In this document: one piece after another, positions 38,011 through 51,325 of the stretch
How the letters are laid out: each line of letters starts with the position of its first letter
How positions within the stretch are numbered: position 1 is the first letter of the stretch
Assembly (NCBI GenBank): GCA_012932295.1
Contig: JAAONU010000016.1
Span: 15,602,111 to 15,666,110 of the forward strand
DNA from: Cyclina sinensis
Taxonomy: Eukaryota; Mollusca; Bivalvia; Venerida; Veneridae
DNA length: 64,000 nucleotides
Direction of reading: 5' to 3'
The notes under the pieces: model-generated
Told to the model about the DNA's origin: nothing
Seen by the model: the letters and a program-made list of their open reading frames with translations, nothing else
The model's database searches: none
Position numbers and translations under genes: made by a program

Positions 38011-41000
38011 CTGAAAAAGAAAAGAAAAAAGAGTTTATTATAAAACAAATTTGAAGCCCTTCTTAATATCTGAAATGACAGAAAACTGAAATTTTGAGTT
38101 ACCTATAAACATCTTCAAAATGATTGATACCCAAATATTTAGAATTTCACTATCAAACAAAAGTGTTTCCAAAGTCACCTGCACAGAGTTACACACAATT
38201 AATTAAATGCATTTACATATATCCTAAGCCCCTGGTATAAACTTAAATAGAATTTTACAATCTCTGTCATCTTTATTACACTAGCACAAGGAAATTCTTC
38301 TCTTCAAAAGACAACAGTCAAAATCTTGCATTGTTAGCACATTTCATTAATTAAAATACATTACAATACATCATTTGTCTCCAAAAAAATCTCTTTTTTT
38401 AGGCACACAAGGAGTTGAGAGAATTATTAGGCATTTTGAGCCGAAGTCTTTTGAAAAGTCTAACTAAATGTTTTGACTGAGCCTTTCTTTGAAAATCTGG
38501 AAAAATTCCTTGTTTTACATAATTCTACACAAAATCAAGTCAAATTAAAGTTTAATTGGCATTATAAACACATACTGGTACAATATTTGTTCAAAGATTA
38601 CCAGTACATACCATGTCAATGAATGCATCACAAGATAAGTAGGAAAAAATCATTAAAGCATTATGAAGACTTACCAACAATTATCCATTTTAATTAATTT
38701 TTCAAACACTCTTTAACTTAAATGGCCTCTTTTGTTAATCTTTTTTCTCAGTGAAAGCTGTCAACATTGAGCAAATGGCAATCAATATCTAGAGTAACTA
38801 TTTGTTATTGTCTAATATATATACATTGACAATTTCCGCTGACAATGAAGAAAAAGAAGCATGTCAGTTAAAAACTTAACCCTGTCACATTATAGATATT
38901 TCAGAAAATGTTAATTATCTATTAAAATTGGCATTTCAATAACAGTTAATCAGGAATGTATCTCCCAAGGTGATAATTACTTAAGAGTTAAAACCAATTT
39001 ATCAATTTAAGTAACAAAAGTTTGATAAAAGAAAAGATAAGTTGCATTCTTGTGTTTCCTTAATCCATACTTCTACTGTGTCATTTTAACCTGCTTATCA
39101 AAACCGTGACTTTAAAATTATACACTATCATAATTCTTTGAAACACCTAACTTAATCCTGACAGATATATCTTGATGTAACGCTGAACACTCAAAATTTT
39201 TCATATCCTAAGCGCTTTTTCGGGTATATTAAAATTTCAAGCAATTTAAAGTCCTTTAATATTGACAGTGTATGTGCGAATGAACCCTGTGCTTTGTAAA
39301 GACTGTTTGTCTGTGGTTATATAAACTAACATTCAAAATTAAGTATACATTTCTCAAAAAGTGCGAAAAATAAACAGAAAATGAAACTTCTCTTCAGAAT
39401 GGTGAAAGTTTTTGTAAAGACATAAAATATTGAAACATGAGATGATAAACTCAATCTACTATGAAAACCTGTATGAACGACAATCTTGGACAAGAAAAAA
39501 TTAAACTTTATATCAAATCATTTAACCATTACTATGGTATTCAATATGCAAGCTGACAGAAAAAAAATTGTTTTTCACCAACTGTTGGATCTACATGAAT
39601 CTTTCACAATATTTATATTTAGCCTAATTATCATTACTTTTCAACGGTAAAAAAAGCAAGTAACTAAATACATGCATTCTAATATAAAAATACAAGGGGA
39701 CCTGTAACCTTTAACAAATGTTACTTTCCTTTCAAGGGAGTTAACTCTTAGGAGTAATACTTGTTATGATGTAACTTTGTATTTGTTAAATCTCCTTCTG
39801 GAATTTTGTTGTGCTGATTTCTTATCAAAATTGGCAGAATCGTCAAGGATAATTCTGTTGTTTTGCACTTAATGCTGTTTCTCTAGAAAAATTGGAGGCA
39901 ATGTCTGGGAATTTCATGTTTCCTAGTTTTCAGTAAATATCAATTTCCTCAAAAAGGTTTTGAGGTTGCTTCTTCTTATAAACTTTAGAAACATTTTGCA
40001 CCTATAGATTGAGAGTCAACACCAACTTTTTCCCTCCGTAACAGACAAACAGTGAAATTAAACTGTCTTTTGTCATACAAAAATACATATAATTCAAATA
40101 TCTTTTTGTCAAGTGATCACAGAAATCAAGGTAGACATTTCGAACTCAGTACAATTTACAATGAAGCCATTAATTACAATATGTATTTAAGAAATTACAA
40201 TGCAGTAGAAAAAGGATGAGCTGTGACCTTCATAACTGTCATCTGATGTAATGAATCAATTACTGTACTACAATCATTCTATGACCTTGATAAAGCAAAA
40301 ATCTAACTGTACAAATGATAATAAACCAAACTTAATACATCTTCACATCATTTTTTTTTTTTTAAAACAACAAATCAACCTTCATAACATCTGTATCGCC
40401 TTGAAAATAAAAACATCTACACACTAAGAAAAGTAAACAAGCCAGGTTGAAAACACTTAACAAAGATACTGAAATGACAACGAAATACAGTAAGCTCTAT
40501 CTTAAGACTTTTTACACATAAGAAAGTGGTGTTAATTAATCAGTATCAAAGAAACAAAATAGAATTAACATAAAAGTAAGATACTTTCAATATCAATAAT
40601 GAAGAAACATTATCACCCTACCTGAGCGACCACAACAACAGAGCAGAAAACAGAACAGGTAACAGAATGGCAATAATGACATAACATACAGACAACTTAC
40701 CTGACAGAATGTACTAAAAGATATCTAGGACTCTTTAGAAAAGAAGATAAGAAACACTAACCAATTATTTTTTTTAAATCCAACAAAAACATCAAATGGA
40801 TGTGTACAAGATAATGTAAAAAAATCCAGAAATGTATACCTTTACAACACAAATGAAGGAAATGCAAAAATGATCATCAGTGTGACTTACATATCCATTA
40901 TCAGACCATGATCATGGTTCATTTCCTCATTTACCAATTGATCTGACACTGATTATCAACCAATTAAAGGTAGCAATTAAAACAAACACTGTGAACCAGT

Positions 41001-42485
41001 ATGTCAATCATATATAAAACTGTCACCTGAACAAGTTACCTGTTAAAATCTACTGACCAAACCTTTAATTATACTTTACTTGTTGAAGATAACATCAAAA
41101 GTTGATGAGAGGCCAGTAAGATGATGCATTTATTATGGTTTACAGAAATTGACAGTAGTGAAACTAATTATAGGTCCTGTAAGTTTATCAAACTGAAAAT
41201 TGGTTCAGATTATGAGGTTACTTGCCCTTTAAAACTGCCAAGGCATAAGTGACAATGCATTTTATTTATGCATTACACTTCTTATTATTCCTATTATTAT
41301 TCTTATGAAATCCTTAACAAAATAATTAAAAAATGCTTCAAAATAACAACACACACACATGCCAGAGTACTTGGGAAGGAAATTAGGGTTGAAAGGAGTG
41401 TAATGTTATTATTTTTATTTCACTGATAACATTTTTTAAACATTTACACTGAAATATTCTAATAAATGGGAAATTTGTTATCATAATTAACTACCTGTGT
41501 GTAACATTTAAATGTTTACATACCCATGTTGAAAATGTTACAGAAAGGCAAGTATCTCAAATCAAATATTTCCATTAAATCTCAATATCAAAAATAAATT
41601 ATTTTCACAAGTGGCAAAATTAAAGTTTGTAAGCATGTCTGAGTCGGGTAAATGGTTTATTACCTTTCCATTAACTCAAAGTTAGAAGAAACCAAAAAGC
41701 TTATGGGTATGAAATGAGATAAAAATGTGGCAATAGCTGGTAATTGCCTTGTACTTCAATATATCAAAAAGATACAACAAAAATGAATTGAAATTTAAGA
41801 TTTTTATGAATATAAGGTACATGACATCCCATAATTTACAGACATTTTTGTAAGCATTGCTATAAGAAAAGCTATTAAAGGATTTTGTTGTAATTTTGAA
41901 CACCATAGGTGGTCACAATGTCCAATCACTGAAGTGTCAGGTTCAATAAAGTACTTGTATGTTATATATTATAATGTATGTCTTGGAAATATTCTTTTCC
42001 ATAAAGGCATTTCAAAAAAATTCTCTTAAGATTATACTTAATTAATTTTCAGAACTGCTATCTAATATACCTGGACTCATACATAAACAATTATAAAACC
42101 CTGTGAAATTCAGTTCAAGAAATCAATAACTTTTCAAGATGTTCATGAACTGGTCTTCATCAGTTCTTGACTACTGTTCATGAACATTAAGACATGAACA
42201 GTGTTTGAGTGGGGGACAGTAGTGGATTATCTACCCTGAATATTCTCTAATATTAGATTGGTCCTTCCATTTGGATTCCTCTGCTTTCATCGCTATTTTC
42301 TCTTTTGGTATGGTAATAACGAAGCTTAATTATTTGCAACAATGGTAGTCAGATTAAACATTTTTTAGCAACATGTTTTGCTAACACCATAAAGGTTGTT
42401 TTTTGTTAAACTTCACTTTTAATTTAATTTATAAATTTATAAATGACATTTTTCACAACTAAATGTCAAGACTATCACAAACAGA
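38011..42485 (-). other. LZTS-like 5' intron or upstream DNA
   Basis: Because the first coding exon has a splice acceptor before a 24-base leader, at least one non-coding 5' exon lies to the right. I could not place it. The stretch is AT-rich with no recognised gene. At 42140-42210 are several TTCATGAAC inverted motifs related to those at 43854. Confidence 0.5.
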
Positions 42486-43750
42486 AACAAGAGAGCCAAG
42501 GTGGCCCTATATCGCTCACCTGAGAATCATTGCACTGAAACATCAGGATGTAAGTAAGTAGGTCAAGGCCAAGATCATCCACAGTCAAAGATTTAATCTG
42601 CATGCAAAATTATCTAATGTTTCATTGTTGGAGCCGAACAGAAGGTCTTCTAAGAATAGGCCCTGAGACCTATTTGTTGACCCTGGATGACCCATATACA
42701 ATCCTGTCCTAGATTTTATCAAGACAAACATTTTGACCAAATATTAGGAAAATCAGATGTAAAATACAGCTTCCATTGGCATACACAAGTTTTTTTCTAA
42801 GATTTGACCCCTTGACCTAGTTTTTGACCCCAGATGACCCATATACAATCCCAGCCTAGATTTCATCAAGACAAACATTCTGACCAAATATTAGGAAAAT
42901 CCAATGGAAAATACAGCCTCTATCGCATATACAAGGTTTTTCTAAGATATGACCCCATGACCTAGTTTTTGATTCAAGACAATCCATATACAATCCCAAC
43001 CTAGATACCATAGAGACAAATATTCTGACCAAATATTATGAAAATCGGATGAAAAATACAGCTTCTATCGCATACACAAGGTTTTTCTAAGAATTGACCC
43101 CGTGACCTAGTTTTTGACCCCATATGACCCATAAACAATCCCAACCTAGATCTCATCGAAACAAACATTCTGACAAAATATTAGGAAAATCCAATGGAAA
43201 ATACAGCCTCTATGGCATACACAAGGTTTTTCTAAGATTTGACCCTGTGACCTAGTTTTTGACCCAATTTAACCCGTATACAATCCCAACCTAGATCTCA
43301 TCAAGACAAACATTCTGACCAAATATTAGGAAAATCGAATGAAAAATACAGCTTCTATCGCATACACAAGGTTTTTCTTAGATTGTACCCCGTGACCTAG
43401 TTTTTGACCCCAGATGACCCATATACAATGCCAACCTAGATTTCATCAAGACAAACATTCTGACAAAATATTAGGAAAATTCAAAGGAAAATACAGCCTC
43501 TATCGCATACACAAGGTTTTTCTTAGATTGTACCCTGTGACCTAGTTTTTGACCCCAGATGACCCATATACAATCCCAACCTAGATTTCATCAAGACAAA
43601 CATTCTGACCAAGTTTCATAAAGATCCAATCAAAAATACAGCCTCTATCGCATACACAAGGCAAATGTGAACAGACAGACGACGGACAGACGCCGGACAT
43701 CCAGCGATCACAATAGCTCACCCTGAGCATTCGCTCAGGTGAGCTAACAA
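42486..43750 (+). repeat. Pearl/Helentron-like element, GCTCACCTGAG family, seven 145-bp tandem units
   Basis: It starts AACAAG at 42486, with the single arm GCTCACCTGAG at 42514-42524. The anchor GACCTA recurs at 42667, 42814, 42959, 43104, 43249, 43394 and 43539, giving one 147-bp step and then exact 145-bp steps. Units share GACCCATATACAATCCCAAC, ACAAACATTCTGACCAAA and TATCGCATACACAAGG. After the array comes a GACGGACAGACGCCGGAC run, then a 31-base hairpin at 43715-43745 with arms AGCTCACCCTGAGC and GCTCAGGTGAGCT, then AACAAGG. The hairpin contains the same arm as the 5' end. No open frame of note; non-autonomous. Confidence 0.85.
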
Positions 43751-43985
43751 GGATAAAGTCAGAGGATTCCAACTGAAAGGACCAAAGTGCTATTTGGTCT
43801 ACCTTTGATGTTATCTGAGTAAGGGAGATAATTTTTTATCAGCACTGTCCCTCATTATGTTCAAGAACAGTTCATGAACTGTTGAAGAATTATCATAGTT
43901 CTTGAAATGGTCGTGAACACATATCAAGAGAAAGTCATGGCCATTTCATGAAATCTTAAATGGTTCATGGCTAGTTCTTAATTGT
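43751..43985. repeat. Palindrome-bearing segment, first copy of an 86-bp duplication
   Basis: 43854-43939 is identical to 44526-44611 over 86 bases. It contains an 18-base perfect palindrome, AACAGTTCATGAACTGTT, at 43866-43883. Related TTCATGAA motifs lie at 42140-42200 and 43945-43975, so the element at 42486-43750 seems to sit inside an older inverted-motif region. Confidence 0.8.
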
Positions 43986-44525
43986 GAGAATAATTCAGAC
44001 AATAAAACTAAGGCTTAAAGAAAGTACCAGAGATTTAAAAGAACATACCTGAGAATTAAAAGACAATACCTTAAACATAAGAAGTACCTAAGACTTAAAG
44101 AAAGTACTAGGGATTTAAAAGAACATACCTGAGAATTAAAAGACAATACCTTAGACAGAGGAAGTACCTTAAGACTTAATGAAAGTACTGAGACTTAAAG
44201 GAAGTAGCTTACACTTAAAGAAAATATCTAAGACTTAAAAAAAGTGCCCAAGACTTCAAGGAAGAACCGTAGACTAACTGCATAAGACATGAATAAAAAG
44301 TGTCTTAAACTTAAAGAAAATATCTAAGACTTAAAAAAAGTGCCCAAGACTTCAAGGAAGAACTGTAGACTAACAGAAAATGCCTAAGACATGAATAAAA
44401 AGTGTCTTAAACTTAAAGAAAATATCTAAGACTTAAAAAAGTGCCTCAGACTTCAAGGAAGAACTGTAGACTAACAGAAAATGCCTAGTCTTAAATAAAA
44501 ACTTTAAGACATGAACAGTGTTTGA
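43986..44525 (+). repeat. AGACTTAAAGAAAGTACC minisatellite with higher-order unit of about 96-102 bp
   Basis: Short variable units (AGACTTAAAGAAAGTACCT and similar) are arrayed. A larger block containing CTTAAAGAAAATATCTAAG, GCCCAAGACTTCAAGGAAG, GTAGACTAAC and GACATGAATAAAAAGTGTCT repeats from 44214, 44310 and 44412. The array lies between the two copies of the 86-bp duplication. Confidence 0.8.
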
Positions 44526-45326
44526 ATTATGTTCAAGAACAGTTCATGAACTGTTGAAGAATTATCATAGTTCTTGAAATGGTCGTGAACACATATCAAG
44601 AGAAAGTCATGTCTAAACTTAAAGAAAATATGTAAGACTTAAAACAGTATTACAGCATGTTATCATTTTTGGATCTGCCTGACTTAACTGCAAGATGATG
44701 ATGATTAACCAAAGAACTGATATTTAAATGTGGAATGATTGCAAGAATTTAAGGTAATCACTTAGAACTGATGAAGATATTGTGAATGAATAGGAATGCA
44801 TCACAAGCACCAACTGTTTTGTATAGCTAAAGAAAGAACCAAACATAATTATTATTGAGTGTAAGTACCAGTAGTTTTATAACTCATTGATGGACTTGAA
44901 TGAAGAGCAACCAGCTTGACAAAACAAGATTACATGGTATGAACTTAGGTACAGCACATGACCTGTTGGATTCAAAGACAAACGATCCATCAGTTTTTTT
45001 TTTCTTTTTCTAAAATGTTGTCATCTCTCAATAAATTTTGGACAGATTCTATAGTATTTACGGCACAATGTTAGCCAGACCCTTCCATTATATATCAGTA
45101 TGGTACAATCCTATACTGCAGTATCAGGTATAAAAGTTTAATTTTTCAAGTTTGCATGATATATCACTTACATCAAAAGAGAGACCTGTCAGGACTGAAT
45201 TACAAGTTGATAGTGATGTAATAAAAGGACACCAAGCAAAAATCCTTCCTTCATGAAACTAGTCACAAGTTAACATTTTACTTCTCTTCTTCAGAAATCT
45301 TAGCTGTACTTTGCATTACATGACAA
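44526..45326. other. Second copy of 86-bp duplication, then non-coding DNA
   Basis: 44526-44611 repeats 43854-43939 exactly, including the 18-base palindrome. The remainder is AT-rich with no recognised feature apart from a T run near 44995. Confidence 0.65.
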
Positions 45327-45897
45327 AACAAAGATGGCCCTATATTGCTCACCTGAGTATCATTGCTCTAATGATACAGAGGTAAAGGTCAAGGTTAGGG
45401 AAAGCAGTGACAGCATGAATATAAGGTAACATTGCATGCCACAGAAATAAAAATCTTTAATAAATGAGAAATATGTGAGCTTATTGAGTGCAGAGCCAAT
45501 ACTTACCCAAGAGGCCAGATTGTACTTAAAATCTTGGAAGAGGACAAGAAGATCATCATTCAGGCCTAAAATCCCTAGGCGTTTGATCAATCTTGGTAAA
45601 GAATTCTATAGTCCTTTGGGTTCATACAAAAGATTTAAAAGGTTTTCTTTTCCATTACCAGTGGGCGCTTTTGGACAAGAAGTATGTTTAAGGTGTTTTT
45701 TCTTTCTAATTCCATTTTGCGTGAAATTCAATACTTCAGAAAACTCTGAAACCAGACTTTGCAAGGAACATTTCTGCCAAGTCTTGACAACTTTGACCAA
45801 ATGGATAAAGAGGAGATGTCCTCTGAATTAAATTGTGGATGATGTCAAAGCAATTAAGGCCAATCTTATCTCACCTGATGCTCAGGTGAGCTAAAAA
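45327..45897 (+). repeat. Pearl/Helentron-like element, GCTCACCTGAG family, short copy
   Basis: It begins AACAAAGATGGCCC at 45327, with the single arm GCTCACCTGAG at 45347-45357. It ends in a hairpin at 45870-45890 (CTCACCTGA/TCAGGTGAG) followed by CTAAAAAGGA. The ends match the 42486-43750 element, but the 145-bp units are lost. A 118-residue open frame at 45475-45831 and its antisense partner have no recognisable domain and lie wholly inside the repeat. Confidence 0.75.
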
Positions 45898-46546
45898 GGA
45901 GCTGTTATGAAAATAAATCAGTTTTGAAAAGAAACTGTGTTTAGCACCATCTAAACCAAAGAGGACATCACAGTCTATATAGGAAAAGCTTCTCTGATGA
46001 AAATCTTTCTTGGAGGGATCCTGCATGGACTGAATTATGTCAGACTATAGAAACAATTTCTTTTGCTTAACCTAGTTCAATTTCTATTTCGAAACTTTGA
46101 ATGTACTTTTCAGACTAAATGAATAACTTATGTGGAGAACAAATTCATTCAAAGGTATGATTTATGTATCTTTCTTTCACAAGCTCTGGTGACCCTATAT
46201 TTATGCTGTATCATAAAGGCAGTGTTTAACATTTAAGAAAATATGTTCTCTAAATAAGGTCAAAGTAAACTTATACACCAAATTTACAAGAAAGTTAAAT
46301 ACTATGTGTAAGAAATCACTTTTCTCCTTAAGAAAGTATTGTTACACTTGAACTTGATTCCGTTTCGTCTGAAAAACTCAATTCATGTCAATTTAATTCT
46401 TTTTTTCTGAAAACATTTACATGCTTTTTTTTTATAAGAGACATAAGTAAATGATTTTAAAGGATTCAGAAAAATCACATATCCAGCAACTTTCAACTCT
46501 CAACTTGCAAGTCAAGACCTTCACTATCTATGCACAAAGGTAGCAA
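45898..46546. other. Non-coding spacer
   Basis: AT-rich DNA between the short element and the next minisatellite. Nothing recognised. Confidence 0.5.
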
Positions 46547-47339
46547 ATACTGTCATATCAGAATCCTATCAGGCAAATAGTGTCATATCAGAGTCAGATC
46601 AGGCAAATAGTGTCATATCAGTGTCAAATCAGAGTCATATCAGACAAATACTGTCATATCAGAGACATATCAGACAAAAGTGTCATATCAGAATCATATC
46701 AGGCAAATAGTGTCATATCAGAATCATATCAGGAAAGCAGTGTCATATCAGAGACATTTTGGCAAATAGTGTCATATCAGAGTCATATCAAGCAAACAGT
46801 GTCATATCAAAGTCATATCAGAGTCAAATCGGACAAACTATATCAGACAAATAGTTTCATATCAGAGTCATATCAGGCAAACAGTGTCATATCAGAGTCA
46901 TATCAGAGTCAAATCGGACAAACTATATCAGACAAATAGTGTCATATCAGAGTCATATTAGGCAAACAGTGTCATATCAGAATCATATCAGTGTCATATC
47001 AGAGTCATATAAGACAAATACTGTCATATCAGAGCCATATCAGACAAAAGTGTCATATCAGAATCATATCAGGCAAATAGTGTCATATCAGAATCATATC
47101 AGGAAAGCAGTGTCATATCAGAGACATATTTGCAAATAGTGTCATATCAGAGTCATATCAGGCAAACAGTGTCATATCAAAGTCATATCAGAGTCAAATC
47201 GGACAAACTATATCAGACAAATAATGTCATATCAGAGTCATATCAGGCAAACAGTGTCATATCAGTCATATCAGAGTCAAATCAGACAAACTATATCAGA
47301 TAAATAGTGTCATATCAGAGTTGTATCAGGCAAAAAGTG
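46547..47339 (+). repeat. GTCATATCAG minisatellite with a 370-bp higher-order repeat
   Basis: Short units built from TGTCATATCAGAGTCATATCAGG plus CAAATAG or CAAACAG spacers. Unique variants recur 370 bases apart: GACAAATACTGTCATATC at 46643 and 47013, and AGGAAAGCAGTGTCATATC at 46731 and 47101. An ordered block has therefore been duplicated. Open frames reading SYQ-rich repeats are artefacts of the array. Confidence 0.9.
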
Positions 47340-48485
47340 ATTGAATGTTAAATAAACTCAAGAAGAAAGTACAAACTTTCTCATAATAGTGATCATGGCC
47401 ACTAGTTGGGCTCAAACTTATGGTTATATTGATTGCAAGGCCATAATCACTTAACCCGACAGAGGTAGCACATCTGTATTAACTACATCATCAAAGTATT
47501 GGTTCTTTGAGGTGACAATGTGTACATTAAAACATACAACTTTACCCTTTGTACTATAAACTTAGGTTGAATAAACATTCCATAACTTATGACTATCATC
47601 AAGTTTCATTACAAGTGTAACTGTATTTTATAAAAGCTGTAACTGTTATTTATTATAAAATAATAATGGAAGGAAATTCCGATAATAGCATGTTTACTAA
47701 CTTACAAGCTTATCTTAACATGGAATTACAAATCACAAAATGTAAGCCAAGTCTAGACTATAAATTACCTTCAAATAAAAATTCTTGAGAATCTTCCAGT
47801 TCTGAGTATAGTGCATATGAGTTTCACAGAATTTCTTTTTATTTCAGAGAAATATCTCAAAACAATCAAAATGGCAGAACCCAAAAGTGAATCAACTGCA
47901 TAGAAATGCTATCATCCAAAACTTTTAACTTCCAATAAAGATCACTAGACAAAATATTACATCAGTCCATCGGAAGAACTAAAATCAGGATTACACAGAT
48001 TTAGTCAACTGTCTTTCTCAACCCACAAATAAATCCATGGAAACAATAAACAAAATTCTAGCATAAACAAATACCACAGATGATCATTTGACCTTTCAAC
48101 TCTGAATATGAATTAGGATCATTGAGAAGAAAAATCATCATTTTAATATAAACTATATCTTGAGGCAATGATCATTTCCCCTTGATAAGCCAGCTCGTGA
48201 CACCTAGGTGCGAAATTTTCAATCAGTTCTATCTACAAACTTGCTGTATTATTATATTTACTTGAGGGAATTTCAAGCCATTTCCTTATCAGATTTTAAT
48301 CTATGTACTTAATTGAGTGAAAATATTCAAATATACATGACAACTATAGATAACAGTAGGTTTTAATATCCTAATCTAAGTCTACATTTCTCAGTATTTA
48401 ATGATAATCTGCAAGATTTTGGTATGTAAATTACTCTCTAGGAGTTATATCTGCTGTACACAGTAAAACATACATTAGCCAAACA
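47340..48485. other. Non-coding spacer
   Basis: AT-rich DNA, nothing recognised on either strand. Confidence 0.5.
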
Positions 48486-48955
48486 GACATTTGCCCCTCA
48501 CTGTTCTGTTCAAGTGGACATTTGCCCCTCACTGTTCTGTTCAAGTGGACATTTGCCCCTCACTGTTCTGTTCAAGTGGACATTTGCCCCTCAAATGCTT
48601 TTTCCAAACAGCTGCTTCACTCAAGCAGGCATTCAACTCTAATATTCATATGGACTTTTGTTCAGTCATTCAATCATGCAGAGACATTTGCCTCTCAGTC
48701 ATTTTGTTCATGCAGCAATTTGCCCCCATACTAAATTTTTGTTCATGTAGATATTTTGACCCTCAGTTCCTCAGTCAATTTGTCTATGCAGACATTTGCC
48801 CCACAAGTGTTTTGTTCATGAAGGCATTTGGCCCAAACCTAAATTCTGTTCATACAGACATTTGGCCTAAACCTAAATTTTGTTATGCAAACATTTGGAC
48901 CAAACCTTAACTTTGTCCCTCATTCAATTTGTTCATGCAGACATTTGCCCCTTTT
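48486..48955 (+). repeat. 31-bp minisatellite (GACATTTGCCCCTCACTGTT)
   Basis: Three essentially perfect 31-base copies start at 48486, 48517 and 48548. They are followed by increasingly diverged copies sharing GACATTTGCCCC and TTGTTCATGCA as far as 48955. The 139-residue open frame across it is a repeat product. Confidence 0.85.
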
Positions 48956-50984
48956 CCATTCATGATGAAAGAATGGTAACATAATAAGTCCAAGCAATTT
49001 TACCCTGGAAACAAGCTAGAATTGAAAACAAACGTTTTAATTTTTTAACGTCTTTGAATTAAATCAATGGTATAATTATTTATTATTATAAACAATAAGT
49101 ATGTGATACATGAAAATAAACTGTCCTTTAAATCATATATAATCACTTAAAATTTTTAACTGATCACCATGCATACCTTTATTCTAGCTCTCTTATCTTA
49201 TTCTTCACTTCCTTTTAGTGTTCCGATATATTCCTGATGAATACTTGATCGTATGACATACTTATATACCACTCAATCCAGAAAAAAAAACATTTTGGAT
49301 GATACTCAGGAGGAAAACATGTTCAACTTAATAGACTTATCTGAAAATCTTAGATATCTATCAACATTCATTGATTTCTTAAAGTGTAACAGCTCCCTGA
49401 ATTCTAAATTTGCACAAAACCCCTCCAGGTGTTTAAAATACCACTGAAAATATCAAGACCTGAATTACAGCAAATTGTCCTTTATCTTAAAATGATCAAA
49501 AAGAACTTTGAACAATCTGAGCATTCAGTCAGAAGCCCAGTACATCACTCATGTTTTTGTAATTTAAATTATTATTCACTCAATAGATCATAAACTTGGA
49601 TACAAGTTTACTGACTCATTCCAAATACCCGTAAAATTTTTTCGTAACCGCGGGAACATACCCGTTCTAAACTACATTTGGTGTGTTACATGTTTATGGT
49701 ATTATCTGAACCGCAAAATAGTTGTCATATTACAAAAACAGTCATTTATTTGGACAATAAAAAGATTAATTATGGATTTTAACAAGATTTTGGTATGTAC
49801 AATGGGGGCAGATGTTACCACACAGAGATATTCAATATTCTGCATTAGCACAGCAAATAAACCCACAACAAAAAGCATTTTTGTCTGAATAAAAATCATC
49901 AAAATAGACATACACTGGTAGATGTTAACTAAATTCTTTAAACTAAGGACAGAAATAGGTCCAGTTCATGTCACAATGTTACAAACTCTTATGTGTTTAA
50001 AATATTTACTAGCTAATACTGATCACTATGTGTTAAAACTCAATAAAACATAGCTATCCTCTGACTTGAAAAAAGTTATTTCAACATTCAATAGTGAAGG
50101 AAAATAAACAGATGAGAACTGAAACAAAAAATTCCTTACTGTTATTCAATGAGTGTTAAATCACAGTAAGTCATTCAGCATCACATTCCTGAGACCTGCA
50201 GTCAGACATCGGGCAAATAAATATACTTCTGCAGCAGCAAATAATCAACTTTGTATAAAAAAAGTAGAAATATATTTTACTTAATCTTTAACACATCCAA
50301 AACCATTGGTATTTATACACTAGATTACCGGTAAGTCACAAACATGGTTCTATTTTTATTTACACTTTTTTAAATGATGATCTCAGTATTATCTCAGAAT
50401 ATACCTGTCTCAAATTCTATGTACTTTGGTAATCCATCTGCTATTTCTGTATCATCGTGATTAATATCTGGGTATTTCCACCCAACGTAAGGTAATATAT
50501 AGCACAAAAAAATAAATAAATGATTTTTCTATGATAATGCACTCCGACTGATAAAGATTGTACAAAATGCCTTTGCACAAGGTAAATACCAAAGATAACA
50601 ATTAGTCATGTTGTGCTAAAGGGTCATAATGCATTGAGAAGTGAGTATTTCAAGGATCTTTTTACAACAACTTGAATTACTAAATTTAAAGAAGTGTCAT
50701 TTATGAAACCAAGTGAGAGAAAAAAGATAGTCCTACATTAACTATGGTAACCATCAGCACAGACAAGAAGTTGGACTGGTTTTGTATTGTTCTATTAAAT
50801 AAGGCTTTTCATAAATACTTTACCCTGCTTGAGTGAGTCATTGTATTTCTCTGTTAAAATCACCATATTCAGATCATGTGACCCAAACCTAATATAATGA
50901 GTGAACTACACATGTGCATGCCATGAGCAAATTCTGACCAGATGAAGTAAATGTGATCACATGATTATCCAGTTACTTTTATCT
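48956..50984. other. Non-coding spacer
   Basis: AT-rich DNA with no recognised gene. It contains the palindrome TACCGGTA at about 50327. Confidence 0.5.
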
Positions 50985-51325
50985 GCAATCAAACTGTACC
51001 AAATGGAAGTACAGAAAACCTTCATATGCAATCAAACTGTACCAAATGGAAGCACAGAAAACCTTCATCTGTAATCAAACTGTACCAAATGGCAGCACAG
51101 AAAACCTTCATCTGTAATCAAACTGTACCAAATAGGAGCACAACAAACCTTCATCTGTACATAATCAGCAAATGGAAGCACAACAAACCTTTAGCTGTAA
51201 TCCACAAATGGAAGTACAGAAAACCTTCATCTGTAATCAAACTGTACCAAATGGAAGCACAACAAACCATTTTGTAATCAACGAATGGAAGTACAGAAAT
51301 CAAACTGTACCAAATAGAAGCACCA
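50985..51325 (+). repeat. 43-bp minisatellite (AATCAAACTGTACCAAATGG)
   Basis: The first two units start at 50985 and 51028, 43 bases apart, each with AATCAAACTGTACCAAATGG and CACAGAAAACCTTCATCT. About eight full or shortened copies follow to 51325. Later copies lose the AAACTGTACC part. Confidence 0.85.

Noticed and set aside
45475..45831. 118-residue open frame (MSLLSAEPILTQEARLYLKS..)
   Set aside because: It lies inside the short Helentron-like element, is matched by an antisense frame, and has no domain that I recognise.
46580..47139. Open frames of 119 and 66 residues rich in SYQ repeats
   Set aside because: They are translations of the GTCATATCAG minisatellite, with no start context, domain or splice signals.
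48491..48910. 139-residue open frame with Cys/Phe repeats
   Set aside because: It lies entirely inside the 31-bp minisatellite and its pattern follows the repeat unit.
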